A stretch of 64,000 bases of DNA from Rhizobium tumorigenes (GTDB lineage Bacteria > Pseudomonadota > Alphaproteobacteria > Rhizobiales > Rhizobiaceae). This document shows, in pieces, positions 54,993 to 62,870 of the stretch. The stretch lies in NCBI RefSeq assembly GCF_003240565.2, contig NZ_CP117255.1:1922001-1986000 (forward strand). Reading direction: 5' to 3'. Each line of letters starts with the position of its first letter. Positions within the stretch are counted from its first letter, which is position 1. The translations under genes and the position numbers were made by a program. The notes under the pieces were generated by a model. That model had not been told where the DNA came from, made no database searches, and was given only the letters and a program-made list of their open reading frames with translations.

Positions 54993-56381
54993 TCAGATCA
55001 GCGGCGGCAGCAGGTTCATGAGCAGCACCATCACCAGCCCGACCATCGAGACGATGGACTGGACCACGGAGATCGTCTTCGTAGCTTCGCCCATAGACAT
55101 GCCGAAGGATTCCTTCACCAGCCAGAAACCGGCATGGTTGGCATAGTTGAAGAACAGCGAGCCGCAGCCGATCGAAAGCGCCAGCAGCGGCACATTCAAC
55201 CCCTCGCCGCCCGCTAGCGGCCCGAGAAGGCCGGATGCTCCGACGATGCCGACGGTGGCCGACCCCGTCGATACCGACAACAGCATCGAGATGATCCAGC
55301 CGAGGATCAGCGGCGATAGGGAGAACTGCTGGCTGAGATGCATGATCGCATCCCCGACCTTGGCGTCGGTCAGCACATGCTGGAACGCGCCGCCGCCGGC
55401 AATGATCAGGAGGACGTTGGCGACCGGCTTGACGCTCGCCGACATCGAGCTGCGCAGCGTCTCCGTGTTTCCATTTCTGATGTAGACGAGCATCAGGGCG
55501 GCAAACAGCACGCCGATGAGCATGGCAATGGCCGGCTCGCCCAGAAACCCGGTGAAATGGACGACAGCCGCATCCTTCGGGAAGACCAGTTCGGCAATCG
55601 CGTTCGCGAGCATCAGCAGCGCAGGCAACAGGGCGGTGAGCAGGCTGATCGCGAGGCCAGGCGGTGTATGCTCCTCTCCGTCCACGCGGCCTTCGGAGGA
55701 GAACTGGTCGATGAGCGCCTGATCCGGGCGAACGGACAGTCTCGGCGTGATAAAGGCGCCATAGACCGGCCCGCCGAGAATGATGGCCGGGATTGCGGCG
55801 AGGAAGCCATAGAGCATCGTCGCCCCGATATTGGTGTGCAGCGAGGCGATGGCGGTGAGCGGTCCCGGATGCGGCGGCACCATGCCGTGCATGGCAGCCA
55901 GCGCGGCGATCACGGGAACGCCGACATAGACATAGGCCGAGCCGCGAATACTGGAGGCCGCGTCGAGCTTGCGCGCCACGCTGAAGACCAGCGGCAAGAG
56001 GACGACCAGCCCGACCTCGAAGAACATCGGGATGCCGATGATGAAGGCAGCACCGGCCATCGCCCAGGGAAGCAGGCGCACGGAGGTCTTGCGGATAATG
56101 ATATTGGAGATGCCCTCGGTCACCCCTCCATCCGCCAGTATCCTGCCCAGCATCGCCCCCAGCGCAACGACGAGACCGACAGCGCCAAGCGTGTTGCCGG
56201 CACCTGACTCGATGGATTTAACCAGCTTGTCCGTCGGCATCCCCGTCAACAGTCCGACAGCGATGGAAGTGATGATCAGCGCGATCAATGGATGCAGACG
56301 CGCCCGGGAAACGATGAGAACGACGAGAAAAATGACGCCGCCAAGGGCGGTCAGCAAGAGCGCAATGTCCGAGTTTTGCAT
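54993..56381 (-). CDS. GntP-family permease
   Basis: A 462-residue, about 12-helix inner-membrane transporter of the gluconate:H+ symporter family. Diagnostic segments are ALIITSIAVGLLTGMP, GLVVALGAMLGRILADGGVTEGISN, AAFIIGIPMFFEVGLVVLLPLVF, VPPHPGPLTAI, LLIIAGGGAFQHVLTDAKVG, and the C-terminal GSLFFNYANHAGFWLVKE. GntP relatives carry gluconate or related hydroxy acids. No gluconokinase or regulator lies beside it, so the substrate is open. The ATG at 56381 is chosen for a GGAAC site. Confidence 0.92.
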   Translation of the reverse strand: MQNSDIALLLTALGGVIFLVVLIVSRARLHPLIALIITSIAVGLLTGMPTDKLVKSIESGAGNTLGAVGLVVALGAMLGRILADGGVTEGISNIIIRKTSVRLLPWAMAGAAFIIGIPMFFEVGLVVLLPLVFSVARKLDAASSIRGSAYVYVGVPVIAALAAMHGMVPPHPGPLTAIASLHTNIGATMLYGFLAAIPAIILGGPVYGAFITPRLSVRPDQALIDQFSSEGRVDGEEHTPPGLAISLLTALLPALLMLANAIAELVFPKDAAVVHFTGFLGEPAIAMLIGVLFAALMLVYIRNGNTETLRSSMSASVKPVANVLLIIAGGGAFQHVLTDAKVGDAIMHLSQQFSLSPLILGWIISMLLSVSTGSATVGIVGASGLLGPLAGGEGLNVPLLALSIGCGSLFFNYANHAGFWLVKESFGMSMGEATKTISVVQSIVSMVGLVMVLLMNLLPPLI

Positions 56382-56696
56382 GGTCTGTTCCAGCGCCCCC
56401 ACGGGCCTCGGCGGCGATGCGCACGCGGCCCGGGAGCGACTCCTTATGCCTCAACAATAATGCTGGCCCCTCTTCGCAGAGAGCCCGGTTTCTGTAAACC
56501 TTTGTTGCGCGAACGATCTATTCCGACTTCGAGCTTCTGCATCGGAGCGGCGCTGCAGAAGCTGTGGGACAGACGCTGCGTCAGCGCTGGTTGGTTGGGC
56601 GACAGACCGATCGGTACCCGGCGGTGGTCGAAGGAACGGGAGACGCATGATGATGGGGCGGTGACCGCAATGGATTACTAGCGTGCAGCGCCGCCG
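56382..56696. other. Spacer between the GntP permease and the repeat
   Basis: 315 bases that hold the permease promoter. Open frames here (for example on the plus strand to 56681) have no ribosome site or recognisable domain. Apart from a short CTGCATCGGAGCGGCGCTGCAG inverted patch near 56536-56557, I see no structure. Confidence 0.4.
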
Positions 56697-56818
56697 CCCT
56701 CTGTCCCTCCGGGACATCTCCCCCACAAGGGGGGAGATTGGCCGAGAGCCTTGAGCCCACAAGGGAAAAGAACGATCTCCGCCCTTGTGGGGGAGATGTC
56801 AGCGCAGCTGACAGAGGG
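56697..56818. repeat. RIME-like rhizobial palindromic intergenic element
   Basis: About 122 bases bounded by the inverted repeat CCCTCTGTC (56697-56705) / GACAGAGGG (56810-56818). Inside are a small hairpin GTCCCTCCGGGAC (56703-56715), a large palindrome 56716-56738, a second large palindrome 56775-56797, and a small hairpin 56798-56812. The plan matches the element at 6814, but the sequence is of a different subfamily. It lies just downstream of dnaG. Confidence 0.8.
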
Positions 56819-56835
56819 GGTAATGCCCAGTGCCA

Positions 56836-58836
56836 TCAGCCGCCGTGGGTGACGGCTGCCTTGACGCGGCCGGACAGCAGGCCGAAGCCGTCGATGATGG
56901 CTTCCTGGTTTTCCATGCGGGAGATTTCCAGCTGGATCTCGTTCAGCGCCCGCATCAGCTGGTCGATGTCATCCTCGGCACCGGCCTCGGTGGCATCGGC
57001 AATCTCGCGCTCCAACTCGATCTTCTGCCAGCGCAGCGCCTTGGTGCGCTTGTGAAGGCCAAGCGCCTGGCGATATCCCTCGCGGGCATCCTCGATGGCG
57101 GCCTCCTCTGTGGCAGTCCAGAGCCGCGCATTGCGCACCTGCTGGTCCAGCCCCTTGATCAGCGCCGCAAACCCCTGCGCCTCCAGCCGCTCGACCAGAT
57201 GCTCGCGGGTCAGGTGCGGGCCAGCCAGTGCCGCCGCGGTGCCGAGCATGGCCGACCACAGGCGCTGCAGATCACGGTTGTCGTAGTCGATGGAGGCGAT
57301 CTCGTCATACTCATCCTGCAGCAGCAGCGGATGGTTGACGATCGTCAGCGCCAGCACGCTTTCGCGCAAGGCCGGCGTGGCGTTGTGGCCGCGCACCATG
57401 CCGGAGCCGGTCAATCGGTCGGAAATGGCGTTCGGCGCCTTGGTGCTGGCAGGTCCGTTGCCGCGCGGATTGTTGCGACCACTGCCGCTGGCATTGCCGC
57501 TACGGAAATTACGGCCCTGCTGGTTGCCACCGTTGCGAAACTGCGGCTGGAAAAACGCATTTAAGCGGTCGCGGATATCCTGCTGGTAGTGGCGACGGAC
57601 ATTTTCGTCGGCAATGACTGTGACCATCTGCTTTAGACGGGCTTCCAACTCGGCGCGGCTTTCAGGCGTGTCGAACCTGCCGCTTGAGATCTCTCGGCCC
57701 CAGACCATTTCAGCCAACGGCCGGGCCTGCGCCATCACCTTGTCAAACGGCGCCCTGCCCTCGTGGCGCACCATGTCATCCGGGTCCTTGCCATCCGGCA
57801 GCATGGCAAAACGCACGGAATAGCCGGGCTTCAGCCTCGGCAGGGCGAGATCGACGCCCCGGTTGGCGGCGCGGATACCGGCGGCATCGCCATCGAAGCA
57901 CAGCACCGGCTGCGGCGTCATCCGCCACAAAAGCTCCAGCTGATTTTCGGTCAGCGCGGTACCGAGCGGCGCCACGACATTCTCGATGCCGGCCTGATGC
58001 AGCGCGATGACGTCCATGTAGCCTTCGACGGCAATGATTGTGCCGGTGCCATCGACACCCTGGCTGGCGCGCCGGGCGCGATTGAAGTTGTAGAGTACGT
58101 TGCCCTTGTGGAAGAGCTCGGTCTCGTTCGAGTTCAAGTACTTGGCCGGCGCATCCGGAGCCATGGCGCGGCCGCCAAAGGCAATCACCTTGTCGCGCGA
58201 GGACAGGATCGGAAACATGATGCGGTCGCGAAACCGGTCGTAGGCAACCGGAACGTCCGGCCCGTGAACCACCAGCCCGCAGGCCTCGATCTGGTCCTTC
58301 GGCACATTCTTTCCCGCCAGATATTCCTTCAGCGCGTTACGGCTGTCGAGCGCGAAGCCGAGCCGGAAGGTCTCGATCGTCCGGCCGGTCAGGCCGCGGT
58401 CACGAAGATAGGCCCGCGCCCGGGCGCCGTTCGCGGTCTGCAGCTGCTCCTGGAAATACTGCGTTGCCATCTCCATCACGTCGAGCAGCGAGGTCTGCTC
58501 GCGCTGGCGTTTTTCCGCGACAGGATCGGCCGCCGGCATGGCAATGCCGGCCATGTCTGCCACATGCTGCACGGCCTCCGGAAAGCTAAGCCCCTCGAGA
58601 TCCGTCAGGAAACGGAAGTGATCTCCGGTGACGCCGCAGCCGAAGCAGTGGTAGCGACCCTTGCGATCCTCGCAGTGAAAGCTCGGCGATTTCTCGCCAT
58701 GGAACGGGCAACAGGCCCAATAGTCGGCCCGCGACACGTTGGTCTTGCGCTTGTCCCAGCTGACGCGCCGCGCGATCACGTCCGATATCGGAACGCGGTC
58801 GCGGATCTCGTCAAGAAAGGTCGGGGAAAATCGCAT
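56836..58836 (-). CDS. dnaG: DNA primase
   Basis: A 666-residue replicative primase that makes the RNA primers for DNA synthesis at the fork. The N-terminal zinc finger (about 36-65) has CCPFHGEKSPSF and YHCFGCG. The RNA-polymerase core includes the TOPRIM domain with TIIAVEGYMDVIALHQAGIENVVAPLGTALTENQ and CFDGDAAGIRAA. A Gly/Asn/Arg-rich linker (about 425-455) precedes the C-terminal DnaB-binding helical domain. The ATG at 58836 follows AGAGG; a GTG two codons upstream is less likely. Unlike many genomes, rpoD does not follow directly. Confidence 0.97.
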   Translation of the reverse strand: MRFSPTFLDEIRDRVPISDVIARRVSWDKRKTNVSRADYWACCPFHGEKSPSFHCEDRKGRYHCFGCGVTGDHFRFLTDLEGLSFPEAVQHVADMAGIAMPAADPVAEKRQREQTSLLDVMEMATQYFQEQLQTANGARARAYLRDRGLTGRTIETFRLGFALDSRNALKEYLAGKNVPKDQIEACGLVVHGPDVPVAYDRFRDRIMFPILSSRDKVIAFGGRAMAPDAPAKYLNSNETELFHKGNVLYNFNRARRASQGVDGTGTIIAVEGYMDVIALHQAGIENVVAPLGTALTENQLELLWRMTPQPVLCFDGDAAGIRAANRGVDLALPRLKPGYSVRFAMLPDGKDPDDMVRHEGRAPFDKVMAQARPLAEMVWGREISSGRFDTPESRAELEARLKQMVTVIADENVRRHYQQDIRDRLNAFFQPQFRNGGNQQGRNFRSGNASGSGRNNPRGNGPASTKAPNAISDRLTGSGMVRGHNATPALRESVLALTIVNHPLLLQDEYDEIASIDYDNRDLQRLWSAMLGTAAALAGPHLTREHLVERLEAQGFAALIKGLDQQVRNARLWTATEEAAIEDAREGYRQALGLHKRTKALRWQKIELEREIADATEAGAEDDIDQLMRALNEIQLEISRMENQEAIIDGFGLLSGRVKAAVTHGG

Positions 58837-58922
58837 GGACACCTCTGGCTGATGCTTCTCCTATAAGCCCTAACGTCCGCCATTGCCATGAAACTCGTGA
58901 GGGTAGGTGCTGATCCACAGGA

Positions 58923-58964
58923 TTGACAAAACGGGCTTTGTATATACAGTTTGCTTTACAGCAA
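58923..58964 (+). promoter_or_regulatory. Candidate promoter and operator of brnTA
   Basis: TTGACA (58923-58928) followed by the AT-rich TATATACAGT (58941-58950) gives a sigma-70-like promoter with about 16 bases of spacing. Directly downstream, TTGCT-TTAC-AGCAA (58951-58964) is an inverted repeat that suits autorepression by BrnA, known in this family. The brnT ATG is at 59000. Confidence 0.5.
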
Positions 58965-58999
58965 TCAAGCACAGCGGCTGTGAGGGACAATCGAACTCA

Positions 59000-59290
59000 A
59001 TGCCGCTTATTAGAATAACATTTACCTCCCACGAATGGGACGATGACAAACGCCAATCGAATTTGCGCAAACACGGAATTGATTTCGAGGATGCGGTTCT
59101 CGCCTTGCGTGAACCGCATATCGAATACCGCTCCGACAGACAGGGAGAAATCCGCACGGTGGCGATCTGCCCCGACTCCGGAAAACTGATCGCGATTGTC
59201 TATACGATGAGAGGCGAGATTTGCCGGATCATTTCAGCCCGTGCGGCACGAACTAATGAAATCAGAGAATATCACCAGAATAACCCTTGA
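59000..59290 (+). CDS. brnT: BrnT ribonuclease toxin
   Basis: A 96-residue RelE-like toxin of the BrnT family. FTSHEWDDDKRQSNLRKHGIDFEDAVLALREP is the family N-terminus; RQGEIRTVAICPDSGKLIAIVYTMRGEICRIISARAARTNEIREYH holds the catalytic-type Arg, and the ending with ISARAARTNE is a BrnT hallmark. The frame is open upstream to 58907, but the ATG at 59000 matches family starts and clears the promoter. The 3' end overlaps brnA by 35 bases in another frame. Confidence 0.92.
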   Translation: MPLIRITFTSHEWDDDKRQSNLRKHGIDFEDAVLALREPHIEYRSDRQGEIRTVAICPDSGKLIAIVYTMRGEICRIISARAARTNEIREYHQNNP

Positions 59291-59591
59291 GGAAATCCTT
59301 GCGAAACGCGCCCGTGGCGAGGTGAGCGAGACAGACTGGGCGCGCGTCGATGCCATGACCGACGAGGACATCGAGCGTGCCATGCGCGACGATCCCGATT
59401 GGGCTGACTTCATCGACATCGACTGGTCGAAGGCCGAGTGGGTCGTTCCCGTCGCCAAGAAAGCCCTGTCGATCAGGCTCGATCAGGATATTGTCGATTT
59501 CTTCCAGGCTGGCGGCAAGGGCTACCAGACGCGGATCAACGCTGTCCTGCGCCACTACATGAGTGAGGAAAAGAGGCGGCGAGCCAAATAG
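59256..59591 (+). CDS. brnA: BrnA antitoxin
   Basis: A 111-residue antitoxin. The N-terminal toxin-binding part (EILAKRARGEVSETDWARVDAMTDEDIERAMRDDPDWADF) and C-terminal ribbon-helix-helix DNA-binding part (KKALSIRLDQDIVDFFQAGGKGYQTRINAVLRHYM) match BrnA. It follows the toxin, the usual brnTA order, and overlaps it. A GTG at 59241 is an alternative start. BrnA represses its own operon; the inverted repeat at 58951 is a candidate site. Confidence 0.92.
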   Translation: MKSENITRITLEEILAKRARGEVSETDWARVDAMTDEDIERAMRDDPDWADFIDIDWSKAEWVVPVAKKALSIRLDQDIVDFFQAGGKGYQTRINAVLRHYMSEEKRRRAK

Positions 59592-59835
59592 CGGCGGCAT
59601 CGGTTACAACGAGGTGGCAGATCGCCGCTGCCGACACCTCGATCACGGCGCATTTGCGGCCGAACTTGCCGCGCGAAACATTATTTTTTTGTAATTTGAA
59701 AAGCATGCTGCAGCGCAATAGCTTGCAAGTACGGATTGGGACATGCCGGCAGAGTTAATATCTTTGCGACGCGACATGTCCGGACAGCCCCGCCGAACCG
59801 GAAGCCGAGGAGAGCTTTCTGTTTAGGAGATTGGC

Positions 59836-60012
59836 ATGCGAATACTGATCGTCCCCTTTGCCGCCGCAGCCATCTTCGCGATGGCAAACTACAGTGCCTC
59901 GGCCATGAACGACAGCCAGGCCAACGGCCTCAAATCCTTCGACCAGGCAGTGATGGCCTGGCAGATGGCGCATCATCCCGCGACACAAACGAAGGTCGGT
60001 ACCAACCGATGA
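59836..60012 (+). CDS. Small exported protein (58 residues)
   Basis: A 58-residue frame starting at an ATG eight bases after AGGAG. The first 23 residues (RILIVPFAAAAIFAMANYSASA) form a signal peptide with cleavage after ASA. The mature 35 residues (MNDSQANGLKSFDQAVMAW, then QMAHHPATQTKVGTNR) are polar. It is probably periplasmic. No family is recognised; rhizobia have several such short exported proteins. Confidence 0.65.
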   Translation: MRILIVPFAAAAIFAMANYSASAMNDSQANGLKSFDQAVMAWQMAHHPATQTKVGTNR

Positions 60013-60019
60013 ATTTCCG

Positions 60020-60166
60020 ATCCCCATGTGAGACACCATCCCTACCCCCGGCGCGGTCTCACATGGGTGGCTTTGCTATAGACGTCTGATTTTTGGGCCC
60101 CACCCTGCGTCATCAGACGGCTGCAAAGTACAAAGGCAGGAGCTCCCCCCAGCTCCTGCCTTTTTT
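60020..60166 (+). ncRNA. Candidate small RNA with a strong terminator
   Basis: Directly after the small-protein gene, CCCATGTGAGAC (60023-60034) pairs perfectly with GTCTCACATGGG (60056-60067), a 12-base stem with a 21-base loop. It is followed, after about 65 bases, by the terminator below. The stable hairpin, lack of reading frame and terminator fit a trans-acting sRNA or a processed 3' UTR of the gene at 59836. No RNA family is recognised. Confidence 0.45.
60135..60166 (+). terminator. Rho-independent terminator with C-rich loop
   Basis: GGCAGGAGCT (60135-60144) pairs with AGCTCCTGCC (60151-60160), a ten-base stem closing a CCCCCC loop, followed by TTTTTT. The C-rich loop flanked by CTCC is complementary to ribosome-binding sites, a feature of several rhizobial sRNA terminators. 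Confidence 0.85.
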
Positions 60167-60186
60167 ATATCTGCCGACCTGCCTGA

Positions 60187-60639
60187 TTACTTCAGCAAAT
60201 CCTTGAGAATTCCCGAAGCCTTGGCGAAATCCATCTGGCCGGCGTAGCGTTCTTTAAGCATAGCCATGCACTTGCCCATGTCCTTGATGCCGGCAGCACC
60301 GATCTCGGCGATAACGGCAGCGATGATATCGCGTGTCTGGTCGTCGGAAATCTGCTCCGGCATGTAGCCCTGGATGATCGCGATTTCCTCGCGCTCCTTG
60401 GCTGCCAGTTCCGGGCGCTTGCCCTCGTCATAGATCTTCGCCGATTCGTCGCGCTGTTTGATCATCTTGGCAAGAATCTGCAGGATCTCGTCGTCGCTGG
60501 CCGGCTCCTTGGCGACGCCGCGATTGGCGATGTCGCGGTCCTTGATGGCCGACAGGATCAGCCGCACCGTCGATAACCGCGCGGTGTCCTTAGCGCGCAT
60601 CGCATCTTTCTGGGCGTTGGCAAGCGTTTCGCGGATCAT
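60187..60639 (-). CDS. GatB/YqeY-domain protein
   Basis: A 150-residue protein with the YqeY domain, related to the tRNA-binding tail of GatB amidotransferase. Characteristic segments are MRAKDTARLSTVRLILSAIKDRDI, EILQILAKMIKQRDESAKIY, EIAIIQGYMPEQISDDQ, and the C-terminal GAAGIKDMGKCMAMLKERYAGQMDFAKASGILKDLL. It often neighbours dnaG or carA, as here; its exact role, possibly in tRNA handling, is unproven. The ATG at 60639 follows AAGGAG; the open frame to 61020 is a shadow of the carA side. Confidence 0.93.
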   Translation of the reverse strand: MIRETLANAQKDAMRAKDTARLSTVRLILSAIKDRDIANRGVAKEPASDDEILQILAKMIKQRDESAKIYDEGKRPELAAKEREEIAIIQGYMPEQISDDQTRDIIAAVIAEIGAAGIKDMGKCMAMLKERYAGQMDFAKASGILKDLLK

Positions 60640-60926
60640 GGTCTTACTCCTTGAACGGGGCAACCGCCGAATAGGCCGCCCCTCCTCTGTATGCCCACCT
60701 CTTAGACCATAGGGTCGCGACGGATCAACGCAATTGCGCGGGAAATGCCCGGGAATAGATTGACCGGCAGGGCACATTTGGCTATTGACCGGCACCTGCA
60801 CACACATCGATGTCAGGATCTGATAAAGCGCGACCCTTGTCGTGCGCCTCTGTCCGCGAACCAGAATGGCGACTGCGGCCGGCCTATGCAAGGTTTTGGC
60901 ACGCTCACGCCGGAAACGGGATGATA
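60640..60926. promoter_or_regulatory. Divergent yqeY-carA promoter region
   Basis: A 287-base spacer. The 11-bp direct repeat ATTGACCGGCA occurs at 60759-60769 and 60784-60794, 25 bases apart. Each copy holds TTGACC, a -35-like hexamer on the carA strand. I see no leader peptide or riboswitch fold. Confidence 0.45.
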
Positions 60927-62132
60927 ATGACCGCGACTGCACCCTGGACGACCGAAAAGCCCACTGCCATGCTGGTTCTTGCCGATGGTACCGTGATCGA
61001 GGGCAAGGGCATCGGAGCAACAGGCAAGGTACAGGCCGAAGTTTGCTTCAATACGGCGCTGACCGGCTACGAGGAGATCCTCACCGACCCGTCCTATCTC
61101 GGCCAGATCGTCACCTTCACCTTCCCACATATCGGCAATGTCGGCGCCAACGACGAGGATGTCGAGGATCTGACGCCCGCCGCGCGCCACGGCGCAGTCG
61201 GCGTCATCTTCAAGGCCGATATCAGCGACCCTTCGAACTACCGCTCGCTCAAGCATCTCGACGCCTGGCTGAAGGGCCGCGGCATCATCGGCATGTGCGG
61301 CATCGACACCCGTGCGCTTACGTCCTGGATCCGCGAGCATGGCGCGCCGAACGCCGTCATCGCCCACGACCCGACGGGCACATTCGATATCGACCAGTTG
61401 AAGGCCGACGCCAAGGCGTGGAGCGGCCTCGAAGGCCTCGATCTCGCCAAGGTCGCGACATCTGGCCAGTCGGCGCAGTGGGCACAGACCCCTTGGGTCT
61501 GGAACGAGGGTTACGGCGAACTCAGCCCCGAAGACGCAAAATATCACGTCGTCTGCCTCGACTACGGCGTCAAGCGCAACATCCTTAGGCTGTTTGCCGG
61601 TCTCGACTGCAAGGTCACGATCGTGCCCGCCAACGCATCGAGCGAAGACGTACTTGCTCTGAAGCCGGACGGCGTTTTCCTGTCGAATGGCCCGGGCGAC
61701 CCGGCGCCAACCGGCGAATACGCCGTGCCTGTCATCAAGGACCTGATCAGTAGCGATGTTCCGCTGTTCGGCATCTGCCTCGGCCACCAGATGCTCGGCC
61801 TGGCGCTCGGCGGCAAGACCGAAAAGATGCATCAGGGCCACCACGGCGCCAACCATCCGGTCAAGGACCATACGACGGGCAAGGTCGAGATCGTTTCCAT
61901 GAACCATGGCTTTGCGGTCGACTCGAATTCACTGCCAGAAGGCGTTGAGGAGACTCACGTTTCTCTGTTTGACGGCTCGAACTGCGGCCTCAGGCTTTCC
62001 GGCAAGCCGGTGTTCTCCGTCCAGCACCATCCGGAGGCTTCGCCCGGCCCGCAGGATAGCCACTACCTCTTCCGCCGTTTCATCAACATGGTGCGCGAGA
62101 AGAAGGGTGAAACGGCACTCGCCGAACGCTGA
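60927..62132 (+). CDS. carA: Carbamoyl-phosphate synthase small (glutaminase) subunit
   Basis: A 401-residue subunit that hydrolyses glutamine and channels ammonia to CarB for arginine and pyrimidine synthesis. The N-terminal domain has VLADGTVIEGKGIGATG and GYEEILTDPSYLGQIVTFTFPHIGN. The class I glutaminase has LSNGPGDPAP, the nucleophile Cys in LFGICLGHQMLGLALGG, and the His/Glu pair in SVQHHPEASPGP. Of two nearby ATG codons, 60927 is chosen to match rhizobial CarA N-termini (TATAPW); 60921 is the alternative. carB is not adjacent, which is usual in rhizobia. A terminator follows. Confidence 0.97.
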   Translation: MTATAPWTTEKPTAMLVLADGTVIEGKGIGATGKVQAEVCFNTALTGYEEILTDPSYLGQIVTFTFPHIGNVGANDEDVEDLTPAARHGAVGVIFKADISDPSNYRSLKHLDAWLKGRGIIGMCGIDTRALTSWIREHGAPNAVIAHDPTGTFDIDQLKADAKAWSGLEGLDLAKVATSGQSAQWAQTPWVWNEGYGELSPEDAKYHVVCLDYGVKRNILRLFAGLDCKVTIVPANASSEDVLALKPDGVFLSNGPGDPAPTGEYAVPVIKDLISSDVPLFGICLGHQMLGLALGGKTEKMHQGHHGANHPVKDHTTGKVEIVSMNHGFAVDSNSLPEGVEETHVSLFDGSNCGLRLSGKPVFSVQHHPEASPGPQDSHYLFRRFINMVREKKGETALAER

Positions 62133-62155
62133 ACCTTATCGCGGAGACTGAACGG

Positions 62156-62187
62156 AGCCCCGGCTGAATTTTCAGTCCAGGGCTTTT
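62156..62187 (+). terminator. Rho-independent terminator of carA
   Basis: AGCCC...GGGCT with an inner CTGA/TCAG pair forms a two-part stem, followed by TTTT, 23 bases after the carA stop. Confidence 0.6.
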
Positions 62188-62259
62188 GGTATTGGATGGG
62201 ATGCCACTGAGAAAATTGCTATCGGTAGGGGCGTGCAGGCGCGGCGAGACAAATACGAG

Positions 62260-62841
62260 ATGGGCATGTCTGGGCAAAATCCGATCATCATTGCAGATGC
62301 GGGGCCGTTGATCCGGCTCGCAGCAGCCGGCCTTCTGGATTCCATGCGCCTGACGAACCGCAGGATCGTTCTCGTTGATCGGATCGAGGAGGAAGTCTGC
62401 GGCGACCCAACGAAACCCTTTGCAGCCGAGATATCAACCTGGATAGCGAGCATGAACGGCGCTATTGAGCATGCCGAAACGCTGGAGGGAATAGCGATCT
62501 CAGCCTTGCGCAGTCGCGCCAAGAATCCGCTAGATCTTCAGAAATTGAAGCGTGCGATGCGCAACAGCGGTGAACGGGCGATCCGCGAATATGTGGAGAC
62601 ACTCGACCCCCGCGATGCCGACGAAGCATTGGTACTGTACGAAGATGGCGCCGTGCCCAGCCTCATGGCAGCTGCAACGGTGCCAATGACGCTGATGAGC
62701 ACGAGGGCGTTTGTCCGGATGATCTCCGAACGCGGCTATAATCGCGATGCCGTCCAGGCACTCGAGGCCATTGCTTCGATCTACAACCTCAAGCCAATCG
62801 TCAGCACCGTAATCGAAGCCAACAGCTTGCCAGACGACTGA
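62260..62841 (+). CDS. Orphan PIN-like protein
   Basis: A protein of about 193 residues. PIIIADAGPLIRLAAAGLLDSM near the N-terminus has the first PIN-type Asp, and RIVLVDRIEEEVC follows as the usual second strand-helix. DPRDADEALVLYEDGAVPSLM provides a later acidic cluster, and VPMTLMSTRAFVRMISERG the last. It resembles DUF3368-like PIN proteins. No antitoxin gene precedes it, so it may be a nuclease without a partner or a domesticated toxin. Starts at 62233 (GTG), 62260 and 62266 are all possible. Confidence 0.65.
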   Translation: MGMSGQNPIIIADAGPLIRLAAAGLLDSMRLTNRRIVLVDRIEEEVCGDPTKPFAAEISTWIASMNGAIEHAETLEGIAISALRSRAKNPLDLQKLKRAMRNSGERAIREYVETLDPRDADEALVLYEDGAVPSLMAAATVPMTLMSTRAFVRMISERGYNRDAVQALEAIASIYNLKPIVSTVIEANSLPDD

Positions 62842-62870
62842 TCGTCACCAGTCATTCCCCGAGCGCTATT

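Noticed and set aside
53195..55021. Long plus-strand open frame (608 codons) opposite recQ
   Set aside because: A shadow of recQ in the antisense frame; no start signal or domain.
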